64,000 nucleotides of DNA from positions 1 to 64,000 of the forward strand of contig NZ_WITI01000010.1 of assembly GCF_009601055.1 (NCBI RefSeq), read 5' to 3'. Made by a program: the position numbers and the translations under genes. The stretch is from Lactococcus sp. dk101 (GTDB lineage Bacteria > Bacillota > Bacilli > Lactobacillales > Streptococcaceae). The number at the start of each line of letters is the position of its first letter. Within the stretch, counting starts at the first letter, position 1. The notes beneath the pieces were generated by a model. It was not told where the DNA came from. It made no database searches and saw only the letters and a program-made list of their open reading frames with translations. This document shows, in pieces, positions 20,766 to 28,855 of this stretch.

Positions 20766-21314
20766 TTAGAATTCCCATTTCACTTTTGCATTCTTGAAAT
20801 AATCATATCCTGAATAAATCGTGAAAATCAAACAAATGTAAAGCAAGATTGTCCCAATATAAATTGGATCTCCAATCAAAAGGAAAATGATTGACAACAT
20901 TTGTGTGAAGGTCTTGATTTTACCAGGCATAGCTGCTGCAAGCACTGTACCACCTTGTTCAACCAAGAGCAGACGAAGGCCTGTCACGGCAAGTTCACGA
21001 CAGACAATGATTGCTACAACCCAAGCTGGAGCCAAATTAAGTGTGACAAGCATGATGAAAGCAACCATGGTCAACATTTTGTCGGCCAGTGGATCTGCAA
21101 ACTTACCGAAGTTTGAAACCACGTGCCATTTCCGTGCCAAATAGCCATCAAGCCAGTCTGTAAATGAAGCAACTGCAAAAATAATCGCAGCAACAATCCA
21201 TGAAACGGACGTCTGCCCAATTTTTTCACCTTGTGGCAAATAAAGTACGATTAAGAAGATTGGAATCAAGAAGATTCGTGCCATTGTCAACTGATTGGGG
21301 ATTTTCTGTTTCAT
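20766..21314 (-). CDS. pgsA: CDP-diacylglycerol-glycerol-3-phosphate 3-phosphatidyltransferase
   Basis: A 182-residue integral membrane enzyme that makes phosphatidylglycerol phosphate, the committed step of phosphatidylglycerol synthesis. The CDP-alcohol phosphotransferase motif is complete (DWLDGYLARKWHVVSNFGKFADPLADK, about residues 53-79, with all three aspartates). Four to five membrane helices are visible. It is the last gene of a conserved four-gene Firmicutes cluster (ymfF, ymfH, rodZ-like, pgsA). Confidence 0.95.
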   Translation of the reverse strand: MKQKIPNQLTMARIFLIPIFLIVLYLPQGEKIGQTSVSWIVAAIIFAVASFTDWLDGYLARKWHVVSNFGKFADPLADKMLTMVAFIMLVTLNLAPAWVVAIIVCRELAVTGLRLLLVEQGGTVLAAAMPGKIKTFTQMLSIIFLLIGDPIYIGTILLYICLIFTIYSGYDYFKNAKVKWEF

Positions 21315-21387
21315 TTTACTTTTCCTTTTCTTTTATAAAATTACTCTTTTAATAACTACTCATTCAAAAACTTTTAGCTAGAATAAA

Positions 21388-22326
21388 TCAACTGCTTGCT
21401 GTCGTTGTTGAAGCAACTGATGAACTACTACTTGTTGCAGTTGTTGCTGTCGCAGCAACAACTGTCAGGTAAATATTATATGGGCCATTGGTATTTGTAA
21501 ACTTGGTCAAATCAACTTCTTGACCGTTGATGGTCATGCCGATATTGCTTCGATTTCCCAATGTAATGGTTGATTGTGTTCCTCCAGTCGTCAAGGTTGC
21601 TGTAACGGTTGGATTTTGTCCATTGACTGTCACACCTGCTGTGCTCATGTCTGAGTTACGCACCAATGTCCAAACGCTGGCATTTGTTTTATCAGTAAAG
21701 ACAACTTTAACAGCACCTGTCACGTTAGACAAGGTGATGTTCATTGAACCACCTGTTGCTGTAACATCCATTTTTTCAGCAGCTGCTGAACTTGAAGAAG
21801 TTGTAGAGGAAGCACTTGTCGAACTTGAACTTTGTGTGCTTGATGCCTTTTTACTGGTTGAGGTCGAATAAGTATAATCAGAACTCGTAAAATTTGGCGT
21901 TTCTGGATTATTCAAAATGACAGCCAACATGACAGCCGCGATAATGGCTACGGCAGCTCCGGATAGGGCAATGATTGGAAGATAATAATGCCAATCTTTT
22001 GGCCCTTCTTCCTCTTCTGGTTCCACCCGATCGCTTGGTTTTACAAAACGATATGTCTCCTGAATATCGTCCTTATCCTCAACGGTGATGCCGTTTCCTT
22101 CCTCATAAGCTTCAAGAATTTTGTCTGTATTTAAACCTAATTTTTCTGAGTATTGCTTGAGATATGCTTTCACATAAAATTCTCCTGGCAATGCTTTATA
22201 GTCATCTGTTTCTAGTGCTACGATATATAATTTCTGAATTTTTGTAAATGCTTCTGCTTCTGATAATCCTAGACCAAGCTCAGTTCGTCTTTCTTTTAAG
22301 ACCCGTCCAATTGTTTTAATTGACAC
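21388..22326 (-). CDS. rodZ: RodZ-like (YmfM) helix-turn-helix membrane protein
   Basis: A 312-residue RodZ-family protein that helps position the cell-elongation machinery. Domains: a cytoplasmic Cro-type helix-turn-helix (about 1-85, LKERRTELGLGLSEAEAFTKI), an acidic linker, one membrane helix (about 112-136, YLPIIALSGAAVAIIAAVMLAVIL), a Ser/Thr-rich extracellular linker (150-185) and a C-terminal DUF4115 beta domain (about 187-290). The conserved position between the M16-like genes and pgsA supports the call. The C-terminus ends in a low-complexity Ala/Ser/Thr tail. In cocci its role would be in peripheral wall growth; that is inference. Confidence 0.85.
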   Translation of the reverse strand: MSIKTIGRVLKERRTELGLGLSEAEAFTKIQKLYIVALETDDYKALPGEFYVKAYLKQYSEKLGLNTDKILEAYEEGNGITVEDKDDIQETYRFVKPSDRVEPEEEEGPKDWHYYLPIIALSGAAVAIIAAVMLAVILNNPETPNFTSSDYTYSTSTSKKASSTQSSSSTSASSTTSSSSAAAEKMDVTATGGSMNITLSNVTGAVKVVFTDKTNASVWTLVRNSDMSTAGVTVNGQNPTVTATLTTGGTQSTITLGNRSNIGMTINGQEVDLTKFTNTNGPYNIYLTVVAATATTATSSSSSVASTTTASS

Positions 22327-22403
22327 CGCGGCCCCCTTTCATATTGATACTACCCATCGATTTTTTATTATTACTGTTCAGTTTTTACGCTTCTTGCGTA
22401 TTT

Positions 22404-23687
22404 TTATTTTGGTAAAACGGTATATTCGACAATTTTCATCTGCCCGATAAATTGATCGGCGGCTTGGCTAATTGTCTCTAAATTTAAACTCGCAATGATT
22501 TCAGGAAGATCAAAGAAATTATAATCGCCATAACATTCGCTTGAAAATTGATTGGCCATATATTCCAATGAATTAAGCGAGCTGTAGTATTCGCCCAACA
22601 TTTCTTTTTTGAGCAAATCAAGATGCTCCTCGTTGAAATCATTATCTATTTTATAACTTTTTATCGCTTCTTGCAAAGCTTGACTCAGTTTTTTTGGATT
22701 TTTTGTATCAGCAGTTATAGTAACGAAATGAAAACGCTTGTCCAAATCAAAACTAAAACCAAATGAATCGTCAATCATTCCTTCATTGTACAATGCTTCA
22801 AATCTATTACTTGTCCGACCAAAAATCAAATCAAGCAAGAGATGAATTGCGACTTTGTAAGTCATCAATGCTTTCGAATCTTCAGGAAGTGCGTCGTCTC
22901 CACGCAGACCTAGAGCCATTTTTGGCATCGCTACTTCAAGCTCAATGGTTTCATCGACTTTGGGTTGCGTCACTGGAACTACTGCTCGTTTGATGGCTTC
23001 ATTTTTAGCAAATGTCTTTTTGCTTTGATTTGCTTTTACAAAAGCGTCCATTTTTTCAACATCAAATGGGCCAGTCAAAAACAAACTCATGTTTGATGGA
23101 TGGTAAAAGGTTTCATAATTCCGATAAAGTTCTTCTGTTGTGATGGCATTGATGGTTTCAGGAGTCCCTGCGATATCTGCCGCCAGCGGTGTATCAGGAT
23201 ACATGTTTGCCAATAAACCTGCAAATAAGCGCCAATCGCTATCGTCTTGATACATCTGAATTTCTTGCTGAATAATTCCTTGCTCTTTTTCAACATTTTC
23301 TTTTGTAAAATAAGGAATTTGTACAAAATCAAGCAATAATTCGACACAGGAATAGCTGTTTTCTCGTGTAGAAAAAAGGTAAGAGGTCTTTGAAAAACTT
23401 GTAAATGCATTGGTCTGTGCGCCTAAAGCACCGAATTTATACATGACATCTCCGTCTTCTTTTTCAAAAAGTTTATGCTCTAAAAAGTGAGCAATACCTT
23501 CTGGAAAAGTGGACATTTGGCTCTCGCCTCTGGCAATAAAACTGGTATCTAATGACCCAAAATTGGTCGTGAATAAGCCGTAAGTTCTGTTATAATCCGT
23601 TTTTGGTAAATAATAGACTTTTAGTCCATTGTCTAAAATAGATTCGTAAAGTGTTTCACCAGCTTTAATATACTTGTGTTCTTTCAT
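22404..23687 (-). CDS. M16 family metallopeptidase (YmfH-like)
   Basis: A 427-residue pitrilysin-family protein. The zinc motif is intact: HFLEH (HxxEH) near residue 75 with downstream glutamates, so it is probably the active partner. Substrates are unknown. I start at the ATG at 23687 (MKEHKYIKAG), seven bases after the upstream stop; the longer frame has no ribosome site. It pairs with the YmfF-like protein just upstream, which lacks the zinc motif, as in other Firmicutes. Confidence 0.88.
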   Translation of the reverse strand: MKEHKYIKAGETLYESILDNGLKVYYLPKTDYNRTYGLFTTNFGSLDTSFIARGESQMSTFPEGIAHFLEHKLFEKEDGDVMYKFGALGAQTNAFTSFSKTSYLFSTRENSYSCVELLLDFVQIPYFTKENVEKEQGIIQQEIQMYQDDSDWRLFAGLLANMYPDTPLAADIAGTPETINAITTEELYRNYETFYHPSNMSLFLTGPFDVEKMDAFVKANQSKKTFAKNEAIKRAVVPVTQPKVDETIELEVAMPKMALGLRGDDALPEDSKALMTYKVAIHLLLDLIFGRTSNRFEALYNEGMIDDSFGFSFDLDKRFHFVTITADTKNPKKLSQALQEAIKSYKIDNDFNEEHLDLLKKEMLGEYYSSLNSLEYMANQFSSECYGDYNFFDLPEIIASLNLETISQAADQFIGQMKIVEYTVLPK

Positions 23688-23694
23688 TTTTCTC

Positions 23695-24972
23695 TTAGTC
23701 TTCTTGTGCTTCAAGTTGAAGGCTACTGCCTTTCATAAAGTATTGTACCTGGTAGATGATTTCTTGTGCAAGGGCTTCAATATCTGCCTTCGTTACTGCT
23801 TCAAGTCCAGTCAAAAATTGCTCTTGTGTCATGTAACGTGTTGGTAGCAGTGCCTTAACATAGGCCAATTCGACATTATTTGATGCTGAATCTTGACCAA
23901 TTAAGTAGGTATTGCGTAGCATGGTTTTGGTTTGCGCGATTGCTTCTTCTGTAAAATCGCCCGTTTTCATTGCTTCAAGCTGTTCAAATATAAGCGCTTT
24001 TGCTTTTTCGTAATTTTGAGCATCAATCCCTGCGGCAATTTTAAAGAAACCTGAAAAGGAATCAAAAGTTGACGAAATCGAATAGGCCAAACTTTCCTTT
24101 TCACGCACATTCGCAAAAAGTTTTGAATGTGAGAAACCACCAAATAAGCCGTTCATGACCTGCAAAGCCAGATAATCCTTATCTCCATAAGTCACTGGAA
24201 GATAAAAGGCAAGTTGCAAAATGGATTGTGCCACTTCTTTTTCTTCTGTTATTTCTACGGGTTCTTCTATCTGTTTTTGCTGGTAAATCACATCGCTTGA
24301 AATTTTGCGTCCTTCAAGTGGGAATGTTTCAAAAGCTGCACAAATTGCTTCTTCATCAACATCACCAAGTACGAAAATATCAATGGCATTGGTTTTGAGC
24401 ATTTCATTATAGTAGGCATAGACCGCTTCTGGCGTTTCATCCTTGAGCAAATCAACTGTTGAAATACTTGGAAGTGCCTGCGCTTCATCTGTGAAAAAAA
24501 GGCTTGCCAATTTACGACTGGCAAAATACGAGCGATCGTCATTCATGGATTCCAAATAATGAATGAGATTGGTCTGTTCACGCTTGAAAACTTCTGGATT
24601 GAAGCCGTCAGCACTGACATCTGGTTGAAATAAGGCCGTCTTGATAAAATCAATCGCTTGACTGACCGTATCTGTATCAACAAACTTTGGATTGACCACA
24701 TTCATATTGATGGTCAATAAGTGCTGATTGCCTTTTTTGGCGACTCCAGTGGTAAATGAAGCGCCATACATTTCGGAAAGTTGTCTTGAAAACGCGGTTC
24801 CTGTTTGATAAACTTGATTTGTTGTTTCCAACATATTGGAAATCAAAACACGTTTTCCCAAATGAGTTTCCGTCAACCGTTCACGAAAACGAACAATGAT
24901 TTTTACAGTTTTAAATTTTGTTTCTTTGATGACATGAAGTGTTAAGCCTTCAGCAAATTTGTGAGTTGTCAA
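23695..24972 (-). CDS. M16-like protein without zinc motif (YmfF-like)
   Basis: A 425-residue homologue of the neighbouring YmfH-like peptidase. Where active enzymes have HxxEH, this protein reads SNMLETTNQ, so it is probably a non-catalytic partner. The M16 fold is recognisable from LAFYLPVTYGDKDYLALQVMNGLFGG near 245 and NVREKESLAYSISSTFDSF near 290. The only start I can find is TTG at 24972, without a strong ribosome site. It heads the four-gene unit ending with pgsA. A repeat element lies upstream (25034-25222). Confidence 0.85.
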   Translation of the reverse strand: MTTHKFAEGLTLHVIKETKFKTVKIIVRFRERLTETHLGKRVLISNMLETTNQVYQTGTAFSRQLSEMYGASFTTGVAKKGNQHLLTINMNVVNPKFVDTDTVSQAIDFIKTALFQPDVSADGFNPEVFKREQTNLIHYLESMNDDRSYFASRKLASLFFTDEAQALPSISTVDLLKDETPEAVYAYYNEMLKTNAIDIFVLGDVDEEAICAAFETFPLEGRKISSDVIYQQKQIEEPVEITEEKEVAQSILQLAFYLPVTYGDKDYLALQVMNGLFGGFSHSKLFANVREKESLAYSISSTFDSFSGFFKIAAGIDAQNYEKAKALIFEQLEAMKTGDFTEEAIAQTKTMLRNTYLIGQDSASNNVELAYVKALLPTRYMTQEQFLTGLEAVTKADIEALAQEIIYQVQYFMKGSSLQLEAQED

Positions 24973-25033
24973 ATTTTCATTTCACTTTCATAGGTGAGCT
25001 ATCGTTAAATAATTACTGATCGAAAGACATTTT

Positions 25034-25222
25034 TATACTAGTTAACCTCTAAAAGTGCTAACTTTTAGTAGATTAACTGCAAATATACTGCCTTGCGCGA
25101 GCCTTTTGCTCTTGTTGCTTTAGCAACTAAGCAAACGGACAAATCTTTTAAGCGCAAGAAGCGGTTTGCGTTCACGCAAACTTTAACTTCTAAATGATAA
25201 TTTTAGAAGTTAAACAGTATTA
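25034..25222. repeat. Intergenic repeat element, copy 1 (189 bp)
   Basis: Begins TATACTAGTTAACCTCTAAA and ends AGAAGTTAAACAGTATTA; the end read in reverse complement resembles the start, so these are imperfect terminal inverted repeats. Both ends also form local hairpins (CTAAAAGT/ACTTTTAG; AACTTCTAAA/TTTTAGAAGTT). The inside holds a hairpin module at 25101-25144. Related copies lie at 53098 and 55332. It fills most of the 380-base gap between the divergent ymfF and yaaA genes; the remainder (25223-25330) shows nothing I can name. Confidence 0.85.
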
Positions 25223-25337
25223 GAGGTGTCCTTATATCGTCTTAAAGACATAGTACGCCATTTTTAATGCTACTTTGGTAGTAAGTCCTATTATACCAAA
25301 ATATATGAAAAATTCGTGTACCTTTCTCTAATTTTTA

Positions 25338-25352
25338 TGTTAAAATTGGATT
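25338..25352 (+). promoter_or_regulatory. Extended -10 promoter of yaaA-recF, leaderless layout
   Basis: TGT then TAAAAT (25341-25346), then exactly six bases (TGGATT) and ATG. There is no ribosome site. Confidence 0.6.
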
Positions 25353-25715
25353 ATGAAAAATTATACTTTATACGAAGAATTTATCACTCTGGGGCAAGCC
25401 CTCAAGGAACTTGGTTTGATTGCTACTGGCGGTCAAGCAAAGCTCTTTTTGGCTGCCAATGATGGTGAAATTTTCTACAACCACCAACCCGAAAATCGAC
25501 GCGGAAAAAAATTACGTGCAGGTGATCTTTTAGAAATCCCTGTTTTCGGTGTTTCTGTCCAATTTGTGGCTGCTTCTGCTGACGAAATCGCTCAACACGA
25601 AGAAGACAAAGCCGAGGAAGCTCGTGTTAAAGCACTTGTTAAACAAATGAATGCTGAAAACAAAGTAGCGAAACCTGCTAAAAAGAGCCGACCAAAATTC
25701 CCTGGACGCCATTGA
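25353..25715 (+). CDS. yaaA: S4-domain RNA-binding protein YaaA
   Basis: A 120-residue YaaA-type S4 protein. The S4 fold (about 1-70) contains ITLGQALKELGLIATGGQAKLFLAANDGEIFYN and ENRRGKKLRAGDLLEIP. A charged tail of about 45 residues follows, ending in basic RPKFPGRH; usual YaaA proteins are nearer 70 residues. Members probably bind RNA, with ribosome links in B. subtilis. It directly precedes recF, the conserved Gram-positive order. Confidence 0.88.
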   Translation: MKNYTLYEEFITLGQALKELGLIATGGQAKLFLAANDGEIFYNHQPENRRGKKLRAGDLLEIPVFGVSVQFVAASADEIAQHEEDKAEEARVKALVKQMNAENKVAKPAKKSRPKFPGRH

Positions 25716-25728
25716 TTTGGCCATCTGA

Positions 25729-26805
25729 ATGAAATTAAAAGAACTTCAATTAACTAATTTTAGAAATTACGAGCAACTTTCGCTTGACTTCCACCCACAA
25801 CTCAACATTTTTTTAGGTCAAAATGCGCAAGGCAAAACCAATATTCTTGAGGCCATTTATTTCCTTGCTCTGACACGTTCGCATCGTACCAATCACGATA
25901 AAGAACTCATTCGTTGGCAACAAAATGAAATGAAAGTGGCTGGACTGGTCGAAAAAAATGGTGGCACTGTACCACTCGAAGTCATCTTGTCCACAAAAGG
26001 ACGGATTGCCAAAGCCAACCACCTGAAAGAAAATCGACTGGCGGATTATATCGGCAAGCTTAACTTGATCATGTTCGCCCCTGAGAATTTAGAGTTAATT
26101 AAAGGTGCGCCTACTGTCAGACGTCGTTTTATGGACATGGAATTGGGACAAATCCGTCCCGTCTATCTTTACGAAAGCAGCAGTTACAATCGTGCTTTGA
26201 AAGAGCGAAATGCTTATCTCAAATTCGATACTGACAAAATTGACAAAAATTTCCTCGCTGTTTTAGACGAGCAGTTGGTCAATCATGGCAATAAAATGAT
26301 GGATGAACGGGAAAAATTCATTGCAAAATTGAATGACTTTGCAAAAAAAGTGCATGCCCAGCTAACACACGACCAGGAAGAATTACAAATTATTTATCAA
26401 CGGCATGTCAAACAAGATTTTTTATCAGAGCTGACAGAGCGCCATTCTTTAGATATTTTCCGTCACCAAACCAGTATCGGCCCACACCGAGATGATTTGC
26501 AGTTTATCATCAACGGCATGAACGTGGCCGACTTTGGAAGTCAAGGCCAGCAACGTACCGTAGCATTATCCATTAAACTAGCGGAAATTGATTTGATTTT
26601 TGAGGAGACTGGGGAGTATCCAATTTTACTTCTTGATGATGTCATGAGTGAGCTGGATAACAGCCGACAGTTAGATTTGATCAAGACCAGTCTTGGAAAA
26701 ACTCAAACTTTTATGACGACTACAACGCTCGACCATCTCAAGAATATGCCTGATAATCTGAGTATTTTCAATGTCGAACAAGGAAAAATAAAAAAAGCAG
26801 ACTAA
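25729..26805 (+). CDS. recF: DNA replication and repair protein RecF
   Basis: A 358-residue RecF. It is an SMC-like ATPase that loads RecA at single-strand gaps with RecO and RecR. It has Walker A GQNAQGKTNILEAI near residue 30, the signature region FGSQGQQRTVALSIKLAE near 267 and Walker B ILLLDDVMSELD near 300. It starts 13 bases after the yaaA stop with no ribosome site, so it may rely on re-initiation. Its stop codon lies in the loop of its own terminator hairpin. A one-mismatch palindrome at 26423-26436 encodes LSELTE. Confidence 0.96.
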   Translation: MKLKELQLTNFRNYEQLSLDFHPQLNIFLGQNAQGKTNILEAIYFLALTRSHRTNHDKELIRWQQNEMKVAGLVEKNGGTVPLEVILSTKGRIAKANHLKENRLADYIGKLNLIMFAPENLELIKGAPTVRRRFMDMELGQIRPVYLYESSSYNRALKERNAYLKFDTDKIDKNFLAVLDEQLVNHGNKMMDEREKFIAKLNDFAKKVHAQLTHDQEELQIIYQRHVKQDFLSELTERHSLDIFRHQTSIGPHRDDLQFIINGMNVADFGSQGQQRTVALSIKLAEIDLIFEETGEYPILLLDDVMSELDNSRQLDLIKTSLGKTQTFMTTTTLDHLKNMPDNLSIFNVEQGKIKKAD

Positions 26806-26818
26806 TCTGCTTTTTTTG
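26787..26818 (+). terminator. Terminator of recF with the stop codon in its loop
   Basis: AAAAAGCAGA-CTAA-TCTGCTTTTT: the TAA is in the four-base loop. A perfect window palindrome follows immediately (26817-26830). Confidence 0.85.
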
Positions 26819-27004
26819 TCAGCACTGACAGCTACAAATCGGCTACTACCCTCTTTAAAACAGAGATTGCATTTAGAACTTTTGGAAATCCGACATAAGA
26901 AAGACAATGGATAAAACATTCTACGATTTCTTCTTAATCTATTTTTAATCTTTCTTTTGATATAATCATCTTACAACTTAAAGTACACTCGAGGTCAAGG
27001 AAAA

Positions 27005-27379
27005 ATGAACATCAAAATATCTGAATTTGCAGCACAAACTGGCTTTTCAATTTCGACTTTGCGCTATTATGAAAGCTTAGGCTTACTGAAGCCTTCTCGA
27101 AATCCGTCTAGTCAACATCGCGAATACACAGAAAAAGATTTGGATTGGGTGCAATTTATCAAACGTGCCAAAGCAACTGGCATGACACTTTCCAAGATAC
27201 AGGAATATTCTGCCCTACGTGACCAAGGAGACCGCACCATTATCCAACGGATTTCGATTTTGGTTGAGCAAGAGCGCATTTTACGTGCCCAAATTGCTGA
27301 ACTAAACGGCCATTTGGATTTCATTTTGCAAAAAAAGCACAATTATTATGAAGCATTACAAAAACCTCAGTCGGACTGA
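27005..27379 (+). CDS. MerR family transcriptional regulator
   Basis: A 124-residue MerR-type regulator. The winged helix-turn-helix is IKISEFAAQTGFSISTLRYYESLGLLKP (about residues 3-30), followed by the wing and a dimerisation coiled coil (about 80-115). There is no cysteine pair that would mark a metal sensor, so the ligand is unknown; the sequence fits the small-molecule/stress type. AAGGA precedes the ATG, and TATAAT with a TG extension lies about 40 bases upstream. The next gene is convergent, so the target may be elsewhere. Confidence 0.87.
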   Translation: MNIKISEFAAQTGFSISTLRYYESLGLLKPSRNPSSQHREYTEKDLDWVQFIKRAKATGMTLSKIQEYSALRDQGDRTIIQRISILVEQERILRAQIAELNGHLDFILQKKHNYYEALQKPQSD

Positions 27380-27388
27380 GGTTTTCTT
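27357..27388. terminator. Terminator overlapping the MerR stop codon
   Basis: AACCTCAG-TCGGA-CTGAGGTT with a T run; the TGA stop is part of the 3' stem. It may also serve the convergent HdeD-like gene. Confidence 0.8.
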
Positions 27389-27390
27389 TT

Positions 27391-27927
27391 TTATATTTTA
27401 TTTCCAAAATACTGAACTAACTTGAAAGCTCCGAAAAGAAGGAAAGTCCATCCCAAGAAGTTCCATAGCACAACCGCGCTCATCAGAGGAGACATCAGGA
27501 AAATAATTCCTGCAACAATCGAGATTAAAGCTGAAAAGATAATCCAAGATTTCGACTCAAACTGGCTTGCTGACATCAACTGAATAAATCCTTCTGTCAA
27601 CCATGTGAAGCCGACAATCAAGCCAATAATCATGAAAAGCGAGGCCGTTGCTGCAAATAAATTTACCAAAGCAAAAAATCCGACGATAAGATAAAGGATT
27701 CCCAAAAGGAGATAGAGTGCTTTAATTGTCCCTTTTTCATTTTTCAAACTAAAAATTGAATAAATGTGGAAAAGTCCACTCACGATAAAGCCACAACCAA
27801 CCAAAGCAGCGGCCATCAATGCGGTACGTCCTGGGAAAAAGACAATCAGCAGTCCCAACAGCACCATCACGATACCACTTAGTCCCGTGATTTGTTTAAT
27901 TTTATTTAAAAATTCTTCTGTCAACAT
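27391..27927 (-). CDS. HdeD-like (DUF308) membrane protein
   Basis: A 178-residue protein with six evenly spaced membrane helices and short loops, matching the HdeD/DUF308 family (GIVMVLLGLLIVFFPGRTALMAAALVGCGFIVSGL). HdeD is linked to acid resistance in E. coli, but the molecular role is not known and I would not transfer it. I start at the ATG at 27927, with AAAGGAAG upstream. It is a single-gene unit. Confidence 0.85.
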   Translation of the reverse strand: MLTEEFLNKIKQITGLSGIVMVLLGLLIVFFPGRTALMAAALVGCGFIVSGLFHIYSIFSLKNEKGTIKALYLLLGILYLIVGFFALVNLFAATASLFMIIGLIVGFTWLTEGFIQLMSASQFESKSWIIFSALISIVAGIIFLMSPLMSAVVLWNFLGWTFLLFGAFKLVQYFGNKI

Positions 27928-28021
27928 AATGTTACTTCCTTTCTCCAAAATGACTATTTTGTATCTATAGTATAACATATCTTTTAGCAGTAACCGAGCT
28001 TTATTTTAAAGAAGTCCATAA

Positions 28022-28056
28022 AAAAACCTGTCATCACTGACAAGCTATTTTTTTAA
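28022..28056 (-). terminator. Terminator of the NMNAT-like gene
   Basis: CTTGTCA-GTGA-TGACAGG hairpin with a T run on the minus strand; the hairpin is a one-mismatch copy of the window palindrome. Confidence 0.7.
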
Positions 28057-28761
28057 ACGGAGAAATTGAAGTTGGTAATGCGCATTAAGCCAATCAATCG
28101 CTTCATAGTAGTCAGCTAACGGGCTGAGGTGTTTCAGTTGCAAAACGCCATCTCCTCCTGTCTGGTCACTACTGGCAAAAGAAAGTCCGACTCTTGCAAA
28201 AGATTTGTTCAAGCGGCGCATGAGTGCTGCATTGGTGGTATTGATTTTGATAGACTCCTGAAAATAAGACTGATAAGTCGGCAAAATAGCATCCCAATAT
28301 TTGTGAGGCTGACTGCGGATTTCTGTTGCCGAAATTGGAATGTTACTTCGGTCAGCAATTTTAGTCAGATAAGTATTTTGATCAGTCGGAAAGCGTTTCT
28401 CAAGTTCAACCAAATATTCTGCTTCTCCAACATAAAATGTCGCCTGAAAAACCTCATCAGTCGCAAGCTCTGTCAGTAATGACAACAAGCGATGTGTCCA
28501 TTCATTCCAGCCGTTAGGCATGGCTGGCAAATCATTTTCGTCTAATTTTCTAACATGAATATGAGATTCATCTGAGAAATAAGCGGTCAGCGCGGACAAA
28601 CGCTTCTCCAACCCCAAGCCAATCTTTGACCCACGATCACTGTCATATCCTGATACGACAAGCAATAGTTCATCGTTTTCAAAAGCTGCTTGATAAACTT
28701 GTTGCAAGTGTCCCTTGTGCATTGGGGCAAATGTGCCAAAATATACGCCAATTTTTTTCAT
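28045..28761 (-). CDS. Nicotinamide-nucleotide adenylyltransferase-like protein (NadR-type)
   Basis: A 238-residue nucleotidyltransferase. The N-terminal domain has GVYFGTFAPMHKGHLQQV (the HxGH motif is HKGH, near residue 16) and ISATEIRSQPHKYWDAILP (the ISxTxxR motif, near 150), which mark NMN/NadR-type adenylyltransferases that make NAD. In bifunctional NadR a nucleoside kinase domain with a P-loop follows. Here only about 65 residues remain after the transferase and I see no P-loop, so the kinase is absent. The exact substrate is not proven. Confidence 0.8.
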   Translation of the reverse strand: MKKIGVYFGTFAPMHKGHLQQVYQAAFENDELLLVVSGYDSDRGSKIGLGLEKRLSALTAYFSDESHIHVRKLDENDLPAMPNGWNEWTHRLLSLLTELATDEVFQATFYVGEAEYLVELEKRFPTDQNTYLTKIADRSNIPISATEIRSQPHKYWDAILPTYQSYFQESIKINTTNAALMRRLNKSFARVGLSFASSDQTGGDGVLQLKHLSPLADYYEAIDWLNAHYQLQFLRLKK

Positions 28762-28807
28762 TTTTTTCTTCTTTTCTTATTTTATTATTACTTCTATTTA
28801 ATCACAA

Positions 28808-28855
28808 AGCACAAAAAAAATCTGCCTTCCCTATCTAAAGGACGACAGATTTATC
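28808..28855 (-). terminator. Terminator of the second U32 gene
   Basis: AAATCTG...CAGATTT stem with a long T run on the minus strand, directly after the stop codon. Confidence 0.75.

Noticed and set aside
25223-25337. Possible remnant gene after the repeat element
   Set aside because: No open frame or recognisable protein segment; only AT-rich sequence.
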